Shown piece by piece: positions 12,944 through 26,182 of a DNA stretch of 64,000 bases. The position numbers and the translations under genes are program-made. Origin of the DNA: Calcarisporiella thermophila CBS 279.70 (lineage: Eukaryota > Calcarisporiellomycota); assembly GCF_041956535.1 (NCBI RefSeq), contig NW_027192191.1, positions 659,328 through 723,327 on the forward strand. Direction: 5' to 3'. Every line of letters begins with the position of its first letter. The stretch's first letter is position 1. The notes below the pieces were generated by a model, which saw only the letters and a program-made list of their open reading frames with translations, did no database searches and was not told the DNA's origin.

Positions 12944-15900
12944 TCAAAAATATCCCCATCCAAAGTCAATTTCGCGCAAATCGGTTACTATTCGTTCCAC
13001 TGTTGTCCCTATGCGTTTTGCCATCTCCCTCCTCCGTACGGGCGGCATGCACCATAGAAATTGCCAAATAAGATCGCCATCAAGCACCGCCTTGACCGGG
13101 TTGGAGGCAAGACGCTCGTTCGATTGAAGCAGCCTAGAAGATAGGTTTAAGTTCAAAATTTACCAAATATATCTTATATTTGCCGTTGCTTACCGAAATG
13201 CCTTTGGGTTAAGTCCAGCAGGGTGCTGCAACCCATTCACTAGCTGACCTTGGAGAAGCTGGAGTCGTTTAAAGGATTTTTCAGGGATAGGGGTTATCAG
13301 GCCAAGACTACCATCCAGTGTTCCTAACACACAACATAGAAATTGAGTTGAGGCTCTATTATTTTTAGGCGTAGTACAAGACTCCACACATTACCACATA
13401 GACAAAGATACTGTTTTGGCTGCCCCTCGTCAGTCAATGATCTCTTTGGCAATCTTAAGAATTTCTTGATCGTTGAACCAACATGGAAATCCCCACGGCG
13501 TAAAAGACGCTGGCCACTGATAGATTGTAAATCTGTGAAAGGAAAAATCCAGAAAACGTGAGTAATAAGTTTGGACTCCCCGGAAAAGCGGCATCAGTAC
13601 ATACTCAATGGGGCATATTGGAACAGCTGCAAGTTTTTCTCTGCATCTGACACGGCAAAATAAAGCGATCTATCATCAATCAAGAAATTGGAGCTTACGA
13701 CCTCAAGTGGTCGGAAATCTTTTCCAAGCAAAACAAGTTTGGCAGGCTCCTCCTAGAATTGCAATGGAAATGGTTGAGTTAATTATCCTAGAGTAGCGCG
13801 ATTTCTTTTGGAGGAGAGGAAAGAAGAAGTGAGGGGGAACGTAGAATACATACTTGGAAACCACAGAACCAAATGCTCTTGAAAGCATCGCTTACTAGCA
13901 AAAAGTTCTTCACAGACACCAATTCCGTTACGTGGATTTGTACATCCACAAACGCAACAGGAACCAGATTTTCGTTATCGTCAAAGCTCCGGATGATAAT
14001 CTAGTAACGATATGCAAAGATTAACCAAACGCACTCATGCAGGTCCACCGTGGCCTACTGACCTTAGGCCCTAAACTTGTTGCCAAATATCCCTTGATGT
14101 CACAAATAGCTGAAACAGGCCCGCGGACTTCTTCACTGATAAGTTGCTTGAACTTGTGATTCGTTTGAGGGTTATTGGGTTCAGGCACCACTTCAATAAT
14201 TTCAAAAACATATATCTAAAGTCCAAGCATAAAAATATGAGGTTAAATTCATGAACCAAAATTGGGATGAAGGAGCAATGAGTACATACACATCCACGCA
14301 TGGCTACATCCTCTCCACGGAAGAATCCTGTGCCCACCGCAATAAAATCTTTGCGCCCACTTGCCGTTTGCTTACTCTCGAGGGTAACACACTCCAAACA
14401 GAGACCTTGCTCATATTCTGCAAATTCGTATCTATTGCAAATATGAGTTAGGAAACCGATTCTCAAACATGACAGAATTATAAACCCACCGGTCCACTGT
14501 TTCCCACGTCACCGGGGATACTAGTTCAATCGAGAATCGGTCGAGGGTCGGAGAAAGCCCTTTGTTGGCTTGTCCTACTACCTCGCCGTTATCATCGCGC
14601 TGAATAAACTCTTCAGGTACCGATGAGAGTACCACGTACACCTGCATGGCTGCGTGGTAGACAATGCGGTGCAGTGTGCGTCCAAGGTGGATTTTTTGCA
14701 CTGGCCAGTCAACGTCATATGTGAAATTATTAATGGGAAATTCGGATAAACGGACGATACTCTACAAAATCCATAAACATTAATTCATATTTTATCATGC
14801 CACTTAATAGTGTATCCAGACTTCCTTGCCTTCTTATCTACAAATAGGAAACCATGATGACAGTTAACGTTGTGGAATGAAGTGAAGGCCACCACCTCGC
14901 CCTCGTACCGAGAAAGCATTGGGTGAACCCGCGCCACCGATTTTCCGGAACTCAAAAGCCAAACCGGCTGCCTCCCCTTCACAAATACACCCGTATACCC
15001 GCTTATTCCGCGGAATGGCATCAAATATTTCGCCTTTTTGCGTTTTTGAAGAAAGATGTCTTCCTCCTCTTCATTGTTTTCGGTGCCAACCTCCTTTCCG
15101 GAGTCCATAGCTGCACTACTGTCACCTTTGTGAGATGGATTGTTGGTTGAAATGCCATTGGTGGTAGCGATTGGTTGAGATGCTGTGGTAGATTTGAGCT
15201 CTGAGGGGATATAATCGATGGGAATACGGACAAAGCGCGCTGCAAGGCGGTGGGCGACGGTTTCCTCAATTGAATCAGGAATAAATCGGAATGCTCGATA
15301 GACTGCAACCTCGCCTTCTGGTGTTCGAACCTAGTGTAGCAAGGAAATTAAAAAAAATTAATGAGAATATGAGAAACACTGAAATATAAATTAGACATCT
15401 ACCACTAAATAGGGGTCCATTTTCGTTTTTCCGATATTGGCCAATATAACCTCTAGTTCAACCGCCTGACTCTCTGTTCCAACATTTACACTGCTTTGGA
15501 CATGATGACGAACGGCAACATCGCTGAGAATGTTCGGTAATGTGCCGAAATAGCTCGAACAAAACACTTCTTCCATGTTCGGCAGGCGCAAAATTTCTAA
15601 CGATCTATCCCGTCTGTACATGGCAACATAATAGCGTGTCTCTTTTATTTCGTTCACTCCTGTGGTGTTCTGCATGCTGACGTTGGTCTCATTGAGCTGT
15701 TCCGACATATTGACATCCTCCTCTAATTCCTGGGTAGCCCCAGAATCACCATACAGATCCATGTCAATAGCGTCATCGTCCGCATCAGCTCCGGAAAATT
15801 GGTTTCCTCGGTTTATCCCGGCAGAATAGGCAAGCGGGAGTGAATTCTGAGTTTTGTTCGAAGATCGTGCATCTTTGGCCAGTTGTTGGGTCAGTGAAGA

Positions 15901-18544
15901 AAACTCGCTGATAGTCAGGAAGCGATTCGAAACGTCAGCAAAGATGTTACAGCTGATGACAGGGTTTCCCTAAAGGGGGTGAGAAATTGTATCGTTAACA
16001 CTTTGCAATCTATGAAATATAACCACTGGAAGCTTACTGATTGATTAGATATTTCATCGCCAAAGGTCAAGTCTTTGGTTGCATCGTTCCCTTTTAAAAG
16101 GGTCACCCGCCCATTTTCTGAAGAGATGAGCACATAGGGGTCTACGATGTGCGCAGCAACGATGTGAGTTTGTTCCAAGTTACTAGTAAACGGAATCATT
16201 TGCATCATGTTTCCATCTATAAAGGGGAAATGGGAAGCTGTTAGTCGTTTATATAATCAACGGATAATGCAACACAAGTCGGACCTGCATCCAATAATCG
16301 AATTCCTTCACTATACACCTGCACAATTCGGGTATCATCAAACAGAGTCCCAACTGCAACCGTAGGACCATCTGTATAAAATCCTAGGCGGTCAAGTTCT
16401 TGAAACGATGCTCCGGCAGCAAGAACCTGGCAAAGTAAGATGCATTGAAGTATTAATAAGAGTCGACTTCAGAAAGCATCAATTCAGCCGGATAGATACC
16501 ATGGTAGATTTTGGTTTGCTAACAAATAAATACTCATCGTATCCAATGATCATTTCATCGCTCCGATCTTTCACTTCTTCGATACGCATTCCATCGATCA
16601 GGACATCTTTACGGCAGTGCACCGTCCACACGTCCTCGCACTCAGGTATATCAAAAGTGCCGGTGAGATGTGGCCGAATACTTCGTTGGAAGATGCAGAG
16701 CGATCCGGAGTGGCCATATCCCGAGCACGCAACTAGCTCAACCTCTTCACTGTCGCCATCCTTTTGATCCTAAAAGGTTCAGACATATAAAAACAAGTCC
16801 GAGTAGAGGAGGGTGCAGATGGAATAGGGCTTACATTCTTTTTCGCTACCTTCCCAATCGCCATGTCCGAAATGGGACCCGTATTAAGCAGTCGATCACA
16901 TATTTTAAAATCGAACGTCATTGCTGAAGTGTGGTCGTTTAAGTGCTGATCCACTGTGGATCCATAGAGTTCTAAGTAAAAAATAGGGTAGCTTTTCAGT
17001 GCCAGCTTAAAAAACATAATAGAATAGCCAATTAATATATACCATCATCAAACTCGCCCGTGCTCCGCCTAGGCATCCACGAACGGTCCCCAATTCCATT
17101 TTCTTTCGGTTTGGAACCTATGGGCTGACTCCCGTACTTTACCATCAAAGAATCCCCTAGGCGACTGCCCAAAAAGAACAGTTTCCTATCTGCAAAGGTG
17201 CATGCGCAACTCGGTGCAACTAATCGCTGTGAAAGTTTGCTCAGTTTTAAATTTCTGACTCTGGATCCGTCCATAAGAAACTCCAGGATACAACATGCCC
17301 CATCGCGTGTCACAAGAAGCGAATGTGTTCCATCCAAAAAGACAACCCTACAACCCTCCAGCACTAGTTGGAGTTGATTCGCAGCCTTCGAGTCGATTGG
17401 AAATTGCGTACTTTTATCGGCAAATGAGTTGACAGCCACACCAATGGCACGAGAGGATTGAGAGAGATGAATGAGAGCATCAGCAGTGACCACAAGAAGG
17501 CCACCCACGGGTCTAGGCATAGGGATGATCTGCGTGCAATTGAATGGAAGACGATCTTGGTAGTATATCACAGGGAATACTTTTTTTGTTACATCTAGGG
17601 AAACAATGAGAAGGCAGCATGTATCGCTACGTTCAGAAAGACGGCTGCAGAGTGCAATGGAGTTAGGTGGTGTAATATCAATAAGAATGGGGAGGGGGTC
17701 AACATACCCAGGCCATGTCTGCTGGGGCTCGAATAAAATGGCCAGCGTAGGCTCAAAATAGTCGTATAAAAATGCAGTATCGATCACATTTCGGATGCGC
17801 GGATCAATTTTCTTGGCCTCTAACACAAAACTTGGGTGATATGGCCATTTACTGTAATAAATAGACCGCAATTAAAAAGTGAAAATCAATGCAATATAAG
17901 GAGTCGGTGCTGACCCTGAGTTTTCTTCATCATTCAGAGGCAAAACATCGTCCTGTCGAAATGGTAATACTGCAAAGTAGTCGCCGTAGAATCGTAACAT
18001 TGCACACCGATGTGTTGGGTCCACTCGAATTTCAGGATCCCGACAATATAGAAGCTCACTCTATAGAGAACAAAAATTCTAAGTACCATGCATTGAGTCC
18101 GAATGCAATAGAGCCATACTCTGAAATCTTCTCGCTCATAATAGTGAATAGATATGGTAGTGATACTACTCGTAGAGAGTGACCATTCCAGCAACGACAT
18201 CTACAATTGGAAATTAGAAGGGCATTTTCACAAAAATAACTCCGGTCTAATGATATGCTGACCTTTGCGTCCTTGAAGCTCAGTAATAAACTGTCCAGTC
18301 CCCATTTGCTCGAAGTTATAGTCTTTATTACTCCTATTGATGTGATGTTTCCATGGAGCTTGTATTCCGCTATCAGCTTGAGCATCATGTCCTCCTCTTC
18401 CTCAAAATGATCGACAATCGCATACACCTTCAGCATAGACGTGCACGCTATGATAAGATTTAACGCGTCAGGAGAAGTGAAACGCGCTACCGCTGCATGT
18501 TCAACGACGGTAGGCGAGAAGATCTCTCTGTAGAACGCGGACAT
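12944..18544 (-). CDS. CFT1: Cleavage and polyadenylation specificity factor subunit CFT1/CPSF160
   Basis: Largest subunit of the mRNA 3'-end processing complex; a nuclear beta-propeller scaffold that helps position the AAUAAA-recognising subunits. The gene has about a dozen short introns. The N-terminus (MSAFYREIFSPTVVEHAA) and start at 18544 fit the family. A middle motif (LLNTGPISDMAIGKV) matches the conserved NxGPIxD block. A block around 16,500-16,760 reads SIRPHLTGTFDIPECEDVW, typical of CFT1. The C-terminus (DGDLIWQFL, KRIGTTVERIVTDLREID, ending GWGYF at 12944) matches the CPSF-A tail. It is divergent from COX13, with 186 bp between the start codons. Confidence 0.93.
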
Positions 18545-18730
18545 CGATAAGCATAGTCCTCTACGGCCAGTGTATGCAATAATAATAGAATGAACTAGGC
18601 TAACCTCGTTGCTTATGAAAAGCAGTCAACTATGCTAAGCCACCACGGATATGCAATAAAAACACTCGAGGGAGGGGGGGGTGAATCCGACTCGATAACA
18701 TCTTTATTGTTCTTAATTGATTGATTAGAG
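18545..18730. promoter_or_regulatory. Shared divergent promoter region of CFT1 and COX13
   Basis: Only 186 bp separate the two start codons, which lie on opposite strands. The region contains a G-rich tract (about 18,668-18,682). No TATA box is obvious. Confidence 0.5.
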
Positions 18731-19286
18731 ATGGCCTCTCCTCTTCTCTTTTCTGCCCTTCGTCAAAACGTTGCACGCAACGTGCGTTACGCTTCCACCT
18801 CCACCGCCAATTTCGCGGCTGAAAGGAATGCCATCAAGGCTCATGCTGCCGGTAATTTTCTTCATCACAAAAGCATTCTCAGGCAACGTCTCGAGCAATC
18901 CTTTCCATTTTGATAGATGCCGCTGGTCTCTGGCGCAAGATCTCGATCTTTGTCTGCATTCCCGCCACCGTCTTGGCTAGCATTAACTGCTACAACCTTG
19001 CCGTCGCGCACGCCGAGCATATGGCCCATCTCGCTGAAGAGGAGCCAACCGTGTATCCCTACATGAAGTAAGCTTGTCATAGTTTATGATGTTATTCGAG
19101 ATATTCATTAAATATGTTTTATTTTTTTCATCATTTCAAAGGATCCGTAACAAGCAATTCTTCTGGGGAGATGGTGGTGCGTAGTTGTGCTCACTCTGTT
19201 TAAATCCTGTTTATAGTAATAACGATTGCCTTTTATTTATTGTAGATACCTCTCTTTTCCATAACCCGGCTGTAAACAGATATTAG
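18731..19286 (+). CDS. COX13: Cytochrome c oxidase subunit VIa (COX13)
   Basis: Nuclear-encoded single-pass subunit of mitochondrial complex IV, important for dimer stability and regulation. Four exons: 18731-18851, 18917-19067, 19142-19176 and 19246-19286. The N-terminal 30 or so residues are Arg/Ser-rich and lack acidic residues, as in a mitochondrial presequence. The mature part shows the family core WRKISIFVCIPATVLA (membrane segment), then EEEPTVYPYMKIRNKQFFW and the end DTSLFHNPAVN. Length (about 125 aa) fits the family. It shares a 186-bp divergent promoter region with CFT1. Confidence 0.96.
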
Positions 19287-20385
19287 ACTACATAGAATAT
19301 ATCTCTTAATAGAGTTATATTGTGTTATAATAAATAAACTAGACTATTTAAGTTGTAATTTTCGCCTCCAATGGGCCATCTTGGGGATAAATGTGAAGGT
19401 TTATTTGAGGGAAATGTTAAATATTTTGGAATATAATAATATTAGAAAATATAGACAGAACCGCTAGGCACGGCCAGACAGGCAAACTAGCTCTGTAAGT
19501 GCATTTGCTGGCGTCTTTGTTACCGCAGTCTATAGCAAAAGTCTGGGATTACATAATCGAATTGATCTTTAAAGAAGCACGGGTATTAAAGGCTATCATC
19601 AATACACAGGTATACATTTTATCTGCATTGGGTATAAAGGAAAGATGATGATGCCATAAGGATGAAGCATGCTTGCACCCTAACCAATCCGGGAACTTTG
19701 AGCACCAACACTTTCTCGTTGCATGCCTTATTTCCTTTATAATACCTTCTCATCATTTCAGCAAGCTTTGATCAATATACGCTGGCATACTTGTAAAGAG
19801 AAGATCGCAATAAAAATTAAAATCTTGATATAGACGAAAATAAAAGGGATGCTTTACCTATCTATATCAACGGTCATAGTGCAGCAATGCGGATATCAAT
19901 CTCTATTGGGAATGCAATGGCCACAAATCTGTTAATAAGGTCAACCATTGCTTTATTTAGGGTCGCAGCCATTGAGTGCAAATAAATAGATAGGAAAACT
20001 CTACCCAAACTTTTTCCAGCTTGCTTAAGTCCCCGAACCTGGTAAGGCGGCGGCGCAAGCTGCTCAGTGATCACTAGGTCCCCCATCTATATTTAGTTCA
20101 TGGCTGTTATTTCAGTCCGCGTCAAGCCACGAGTGCACTCGATTAATAAATTGACACCGACAGCAAATTGGATACAAGAACTGAAAGATACCCCTAAGAT
20201 CACTTTTTTTTCCAATTTGTACCCCGCCTTTATTTTTGAATTTCTCCTTCTTGGTCGCTTTTTTTCTTTTACATCCCAATCATTTTTATCATTTCCGGCA
20301 TTTTATTTCAGTTCCCCTTCCATTCATTATAGTAGTTCTCTTCAGAATTAAGGAAAGAAATAATTATAACTGATAAATCACGAAA
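19287..20385. other. Gene-free stretch between COX13 and the F-box gene
   Basis: AT-rich. A 70-codon minus-strand ORF (19874-20086) is the only notable open frame, and I cannot connect it to splice partners or to a family. I see nothing else. Confidence 0.5.
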
Positions 20386-21498
20386 ATGCCTTTGAATCCC
20401 ACAGAGCATTCCGCGAAGAGGAACCCAGTGATGACTAGTCTCAAAATCGCGTTCAAATTCGCCCGCCCAACTCATTCTAATACTTTCGCTAATTCAGTTC
20501 CCAATGTTAAAAAGTGGATGCGCGTCCTATTATCTGCACACTCGCCCGGAGAACCCTCGCATGCTCAGCTATTGCCTCCAGAGATCCTCGTTGAAATCTT
20601 CAAATATCTCTGGAGCACCTTTGATCTACGTGAAGTAAGCCGTGTGTGTCGCTCATGGAGGCCATGTGCGGAAGATGCGATTCGAAGGTTGGCCCTGGAG
20701 CATCCTCTTGCATGTGTGTCGTTACCGGATGCAATAAGGTTTTTTTTTTCGTTACTATAAGCCTTTTGTATGTTCTGAATTGAAAATTTTTGTATAATCG
20801 TGTCCACAGGATATATTTTGGCAGAGGAGCCCTACCAGCATGCCTTCTGCGCTATAATAATGACGTATGGAATCTTGCTGTCCAGTACTGTCGGCAGAAC
20901 CCGGGAACGCACAATGGTAAGAGTGCTCGGGGATATATATAGAACGTGAATTAAGCTTATTGCCTTTTATTCCAATAGCTATATTTCCCTTCAATGCTCC
21001 CGATATTATATACAATCTTCTTTGGCAAATCCTTCACGTTGACTATCAGCTACGAAACATTAGGATTGATAAGGAGAAAAAGATATCGGCCACAGATTTC
21101 ACAAAACTCATAAAGCAAGACCCTAATTATCCCCGGGGGCTTTTTAGTAAACGCGTCCTTAATGTAAGCGTGAAAGTGGAATCCTTTCAACAATTGTCCC
21201 ATTAATTTGTTTTGTTATTTTCTAAAAAAATAAGCAAATTTATGAAGAGATCAAGCGTCGACCTTTACTCACTCATCCTCATCATCGTCCTCTGCCTATC
21301 GTCTCGGACGCCAAAGGCATGCTCAACCTGGAAGACATGGGCAAACCTTTGGTTCATTTTCCTGTTGCAACCATTGGAGAACGCATCCGCAAGAGTTGGC
21401 GCGACCTGATTCTAATGAATTCCCACCATGGGCACGAAAGAAGACGTGTACGATATTTTTGGAGTCGCAGCGGCAATTGGGAGTGGGTGTGGCAATAA
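20386..21498 (+). CDS. F-box protein
   Basis: Probable substrate adaptor of an SCF ubiquitin ligase. Four exons: 20386-20738, 20810-20916, 20979-21163 and 21235-21498, all with GT..AG junctions that maintain frame. Residues about 62-100 hold the F-box (LLPPEILVEIFKYLW, then SRVCRSWRPCAEDAI), which would bind Skp1. The rest, about 190 residues, has no recognisable repeat (no WD40, LRR or Kelch) and ends in a Trp/Arg-rich segment (YFWSRSGNWEWVWQ). The substrate is unknown. Confidence 0.85.
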
Positions 21499-22172
21499 AT
21501 ATACATCGACTGTATTTTATTATCATGTTCTATGCCCTGTTTTTTTTTTATCCACCTTACAGAAATGCATTCATGCCCTCTATTATTCCTACACTATACC
21601 TTAAGCCAGCGTTTTTCTCCTTATCCACCGTTATCCGGAACATCCTATTATTTTATGGGCTCTACGCTATTTTAACTTTTTTTTTTTTGTTTTATGGAAT
21701 GTTTGTTGATTGTTTTATTTTATATATATATACTAATCCTATATCCAAAGCAGATTGGAGAGCACTGGCTCGAAATGGACGAAAAAGACAAAAAATTAAT
21801 TAGTTTGAAACAGGATGGTCGGAGTGTCAATTTTTCCAAGATATGCAACGGACAAACAGCGAGGGCGTGTTGAATTTTCTATCTCGATGTCGGGCGCACC
21901 CAACGTTTTTTGCTGTTGTCATCTTTGATTTCCGTCGCATATTCCATTCCCTACTAGCAATCCTCCACTCCTTTATTATTGGACTCTATAATCGGTCCCT
22001 CCCTACCACTCTTTGATTCACCAAGAACCCATATGCGTGTCTCCTCATTATCTTATTTCGTTGTTAATAAGGAATCCACCGTCGCGATTCTTTGTTAATA
22101 ATCTGTGATTTCAGGATCTGATTATAATACACCCCATCCTAATCTAATTTCCCTTTCCTAAAAACCTTTAAC
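21499..22172. other. Gene-free stretch upstream of the proline-rich membrane protein
   Basis: T-rich on the plus strand (several T9-T10 runs near 21,540-21,690). No supported gene. Confidence 0.5.
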
Positions 22173-23562
22173 ATGGCACTCTTTGTTTTTCCTCCAATAT
22201 CCCCGCTGATCATCCGCATGTCAGTTCATTCAAAAAGAGATCTAAAAAAAGAGAATGAGACAAAAGCTGACGATAAAGCAGCGCAGAAGCAGGGACACGA
22301 GGAGCACAAGACGGGAAACAACGGACCCGCAACTCCTGTTAATGACAATAGAGGCGATGCCACTAAAAAAGACAGGAACAATCCGGGAGTTCCCCAGCAG
22401 GCAGAGAAGAACACGGCTCTTCCCGGGGGGGGGAGGCGACTCGGCACGGAAACTGGGGGGTCAGCAGAATGTAAGCATGGGAAGAGGACAGGTGCCTACG
22501 ACCTCAAGTAACAATTTGCATGCTCTACCCACTGGTAACAATGCCTTTGTCCCCAACGTGGCCACCCCCACCATGAGTGCAACCACGGATACAATTGCTC
22601 CATCCACTCTTCCCAAAGCGTCCACGGCAGCGCAGACAAAAGCTCCCATTGCCCCGATAATTGGAGGAGTTGCAGCAGGACTTGTGGTGCTGACAGTAGC
22701 CGGGCTCGTGATTCGAAGCAGAATGAAGAAGCGAAAGCAAAAATTGGAAGAGGAAACGGAGTCCGCAGCCCTAATTCCTCCCTCCATAGAGAAACAAACA
22801 GAGTGGAATGCTGTGCCGAAGCAACCTCCGTCCACTGCTCCGGTAGCTCATCCCCTGCCTGCGCCTACCACTTTCGCGCATAATCCTCCGATCATAAAAC
22901 CCATTCCTCCAGCGTCTTCGGGACCTCCCCCATCTCACCACGCGTACACAGAGCCATATACCACGCACGCATATACTTCACCAGAAAAATTCTGCCCTTC
23001 ACTAGAACCTTATAGTGCTGATCCGCCATCCTTACAACCAAATTCGCTTCCACCCCATATCTTCAACAATAGTGGTCCAATCCCATCCCATACTCCAACC
23101 TCCCCTCTGCCAGCTACTCTCCCCATTGCCCCACCGTCGCCAATGCACGTCACGATATATCCCCCTATGCCTTCACCATCCCCAACCTATCACCCTAATC
23201 AGGAGCGAGTGCTATCACCTAGCCAGGCGTCTAACCTGCCTGTTCTACTGCCATCTCCTACCCACGATGCATCATTCCAGGCTACACCGGCCGAACCCTC
23301 GCCTAAACCGAGCGAAAGCTTGGCTGAGGCATCCAGCAGCCCACCACCAAAGGCAGATAAGCCAGACGAAGAATCAAGCTCGCACAATGCTCGCGCCCCT
23401 TCACAGTTTTTCTCCCCCATGATGGATGTGATTTACTCATATGGGGCATCGCGAGAGAGTACAACGCTAAGAACCTCGCCCAACTCGATGTACAGTCCTT
23501 ATGGTGGGATCGTGGTAGAGAATGCAGTGCCGCCGGTGCCGGAAATTCCGAAACAACCATGA
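22173..23562 (+). CDS. Single-pass membrane protein with a proline-rich cytosolic tail; apparent frameshift at a G9 run
   Basis: Unrecognised fungal type I-like surface protein. The 3' frame encodes an S/T-rich stretch, one transmembrane helix (APIIGGVAAGLVVLTVAGLV, about 22,640-22,700), a basic stop-transfer (RSRMKKRKQK) and about 250 residues very rich in Pro and Ser. The tail ends near PPVPEIP and could bind SH3 domains. The better N-terminus, with an ATG at 22173 and a hydrophilic K/E/N/Q-rich sequence, lies in another frame. The frames meet at nine consecutive G (22425-22433), so a one-base indel or sequencing slip would join them. Without a shift, translation could start at 22255 or 22475 in the 3' frame. 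The layout resembles wall-stress sensor or Mid2-like proteins, but I cannot assign a function. Confidence 0.62.
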
Positions 23563-23806
23563 ACTGCCCTTGTATCTAGGTTGTTGTAATAAGAATGCTC
23601 ACATCGTCTTGCACCAAGGTTTCTCAGCGCTTGGTGGCCGCCTCACTCCGATTTTTTTATAGTTACCCAAAATAATAAATTTTTCTTTTTCTTTATCTAA
23701 TTGTCATGGAAGGAATGAATCTTACAAGAAAGGTGCCAATAATTTTAAAGAATATGACAATATGTACTGTGCCATGCAGGCGAACCATTCATCGGTATAG
23801 GACAGT

Positions 23807-26182
23807 TTACACGGTAGCCAGCCGCTCGATCGGACCCACGCGAATCGGCTCCTCCACTCTCCGTCTCCGCTCTCTTTCTTTCTCCTCCCGCCGCTTATCC
23901 CGCTCAACTTCCCGCCATGCTTTTCCCGCACCCTCCATCAATCTAGCCAATAGGTTCATGGCTTGTCCCTTTGTAATAGATGCTTTCTCTTGGTCCATAG
24001 AGAGTTTCACCCCCATTCGCTTCAGTGCATCCAATTGTTTTGGGGTGGCCGGCTGGCGCATGTATGAAGATTGCCGTTTCGCAAATTTTGAAGCATGGGC
24101 TCCAATATTGCGCTTCACCCATGTGTCACACCCCTTGATTGCACTCTCTAGCGTGTCGGCTTCAACAGGAATCCTCTGGGGACGATGATAGACGCGAGAT
24201 CCGTCTTTCTTTTGATACCAACGCTTACATCTCGCTCGATAGATTCCATCCTTCTCCTTTTCAAGACGCAAAACACAGCCAACGAGAGAAAGAATGTATG
24301 CGCCATCGCCGACTGAAAGCCAATTAAGTGGTGTGAGATGGTGTAGGTGGTGCGCTCCCGAGCAATCCTCAATGATCTCATAAGGAGATTGGTATTCGGT
24401 TAAAGTGACTCCTATAAATTCTGGGAGCGTATCACTTGAGGGAGCAGTGGGAACTGAAGTATCTGTAGCTGAAATAAAAGTTTCGTCCTTCTCGTCCACC
24501 TCTTCCTCTTCTTTTTCATCGCTTTCTTCCAGCTCTTTCCCCACCATTTCCAAATCCTCACCTAGAAATAACAAATGCAACGAACAGCAGTTAAGATGGC
24601 CTGCTCCAATTATACTAAACTACTCCTATCAAGGAGGTTCAATATCTTACCCTGAAGCTCATCCAACGGGTCCAGCCCCAACAAAGTCGGAACGGTGACC
24701 AAGTCTCTCGAGGTACAAACATCAACAAAATCTAACACCAAACAGTCCTCCTTTCCATTTGCCAGCCTCATTCCACGACCAAGCATTTGTTGAAAGAGCA
24801 CATTGGATTTGGTTGGGCGCGCCATAAGAATACAGTCAATCGTGGGTATATCGGTTCCTTCGGTAAGGATGCCGCAATTGACTAGCACAGGGAATTCCCC
24901 CGTGCGGAAACCATGGAGAAGCTCCTGGCGCTCTGCGGAGGTAGTGCGAGAGGTGATAAGTCGAGCGTCGATTCCGCGGGCACGAAAAGCATTGCAGAGG
25001 TCAAAGGTATGCGCAATATCGGTTGCAAACACCAGCGTAGTTTTTCTTCCCTCTATGTATCAAAATGAAATGTATGAAAATTTGACTCGCGCCCTTAATA
25101 AACTTTTTTCGCATTGCAAACCAGCTAATTTTTGATAGCTTCGCACCACAATCTCGTTTCGAATTGGGGTGTTGACCGCACGCGACAATTCTCCCTCGCG
25201 AAAGTCAGAACGATGTGTGCGGACTTGGGATATATCCGAAGTGGTTTTGATGGTGGTGACTTTGACGTTACAGAGCCTAAGGAAATAGACGATACTAAAT
25301 ACTCGGCGTGTCAAAACATAGAAATAGAGAGTGGAGATGCCATGTACCAGCCCTCAGTGATCATTTGCAAAAAATCGCGATGATAGGCAATGTAATCGAA
25401 AACCTCGCTCAAACGCAAGCCATCATGTCTCCGAATAGTCGCTGAACACCCCCACACGAAAATTCGAGTGTCGGCCGCTGTCGCACCAAAGTGGTCGAGG
25501 ATGCGAAGATAGGACTGGGCGGCGGCATGGTGCGCTTCATCAATGATAATACACTTGAATTCGCTCGGGTTGTATTTGTGGAGTCGTGCAGAATTAGCTC
25601 GGCCAAGGCTTGGGACACTGGCGACGATGACTTCCGCAAGCCCAGTAGCGTGGCGCTTTCCTTGATCGATTTCCACCCACTATTTTAAAGAGATTTTTGT
25701 GAAGATAGAAATAGTAAGAATGCTAACAAATGCACGCTACAAGATCCGGGTTCGCATGCTTTATCTGCCGCATAGCCTGGTCTAATAGCTCTTCTCTATG
25801 TGCCACAACCAGTGTTTTTGTAGCCTCTGGCGACGGTGGAGGAATGCGTGAAATGAGGTTTGAAAATATGACCTATGATAATCGGGTCAGCGTTTTATCT
25901 AATTAAAAGGATGTATGGGAACACAAACTGTTTTTCCGCTCCCTAATAAGCCAGACCATTAATCCATCGCAGAGTTTCCTAATCAACTTGTGAAATAATA
26001 GGCTTACCGACAGGTAGAGACACGATTTGTCTCTTATGCCCGTGTTTATAAGCCTCCAAGCATGCATCCATACATGCTTGCTGGTAAGGGCGTAATCTAC
26101 TTGTATAGCGCCTAAATATAAAGGTATTTCTCTCTAATAGTAAGCACCGGATTATCGGAGATCCGGTTAAAATGCGTTTCAT
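23807..26182 (-). CDS. IRC3: Mitochondrial superfamily II helicase IRC3
   Basis: Double-stranded DNA translocase/branch-migrating helicase acting in mitochondrial DNA maintenance (known for yeast Irc3). The start at 26182 gives a presequence rich in Arg/Leu/Ile (MKRILTGSPIIRCLLLERN), then the Q-motif-like RLRPYQQACMDACLEA. Walker A reads LPVGSGKT and is assembled from three exons, including a 14-nt exon (25929-25942). The rest of the core includes AHREELLDQA, the DEAH box IIIDEAHHAAA, GCSATIRRHDG, TLVFATDIAHTFDL, NCGILTEGTDIPTID and the arginine-finger block QQMLGRGMRL. An Irc3-type C-terminal domain with a Lys/Glu-rich linker and basic tail follows. The last exon begins at about 24,560. Confidence 0.93.

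Noticed and set aside
15260-15290. GTTCGAAC-type sequence resembling a tRNA T-loop
   Set aside because: It lies inside CFT1 coding sequence and lacks the acceptor and anticodon stems. No tRNA gene was found in the window by eye.
19874-20086. 70-codon minus-strand ORF between COX13 and the F-box gene
   Set aside because: Short, isolated and unrecognised; no promoter or splice context.
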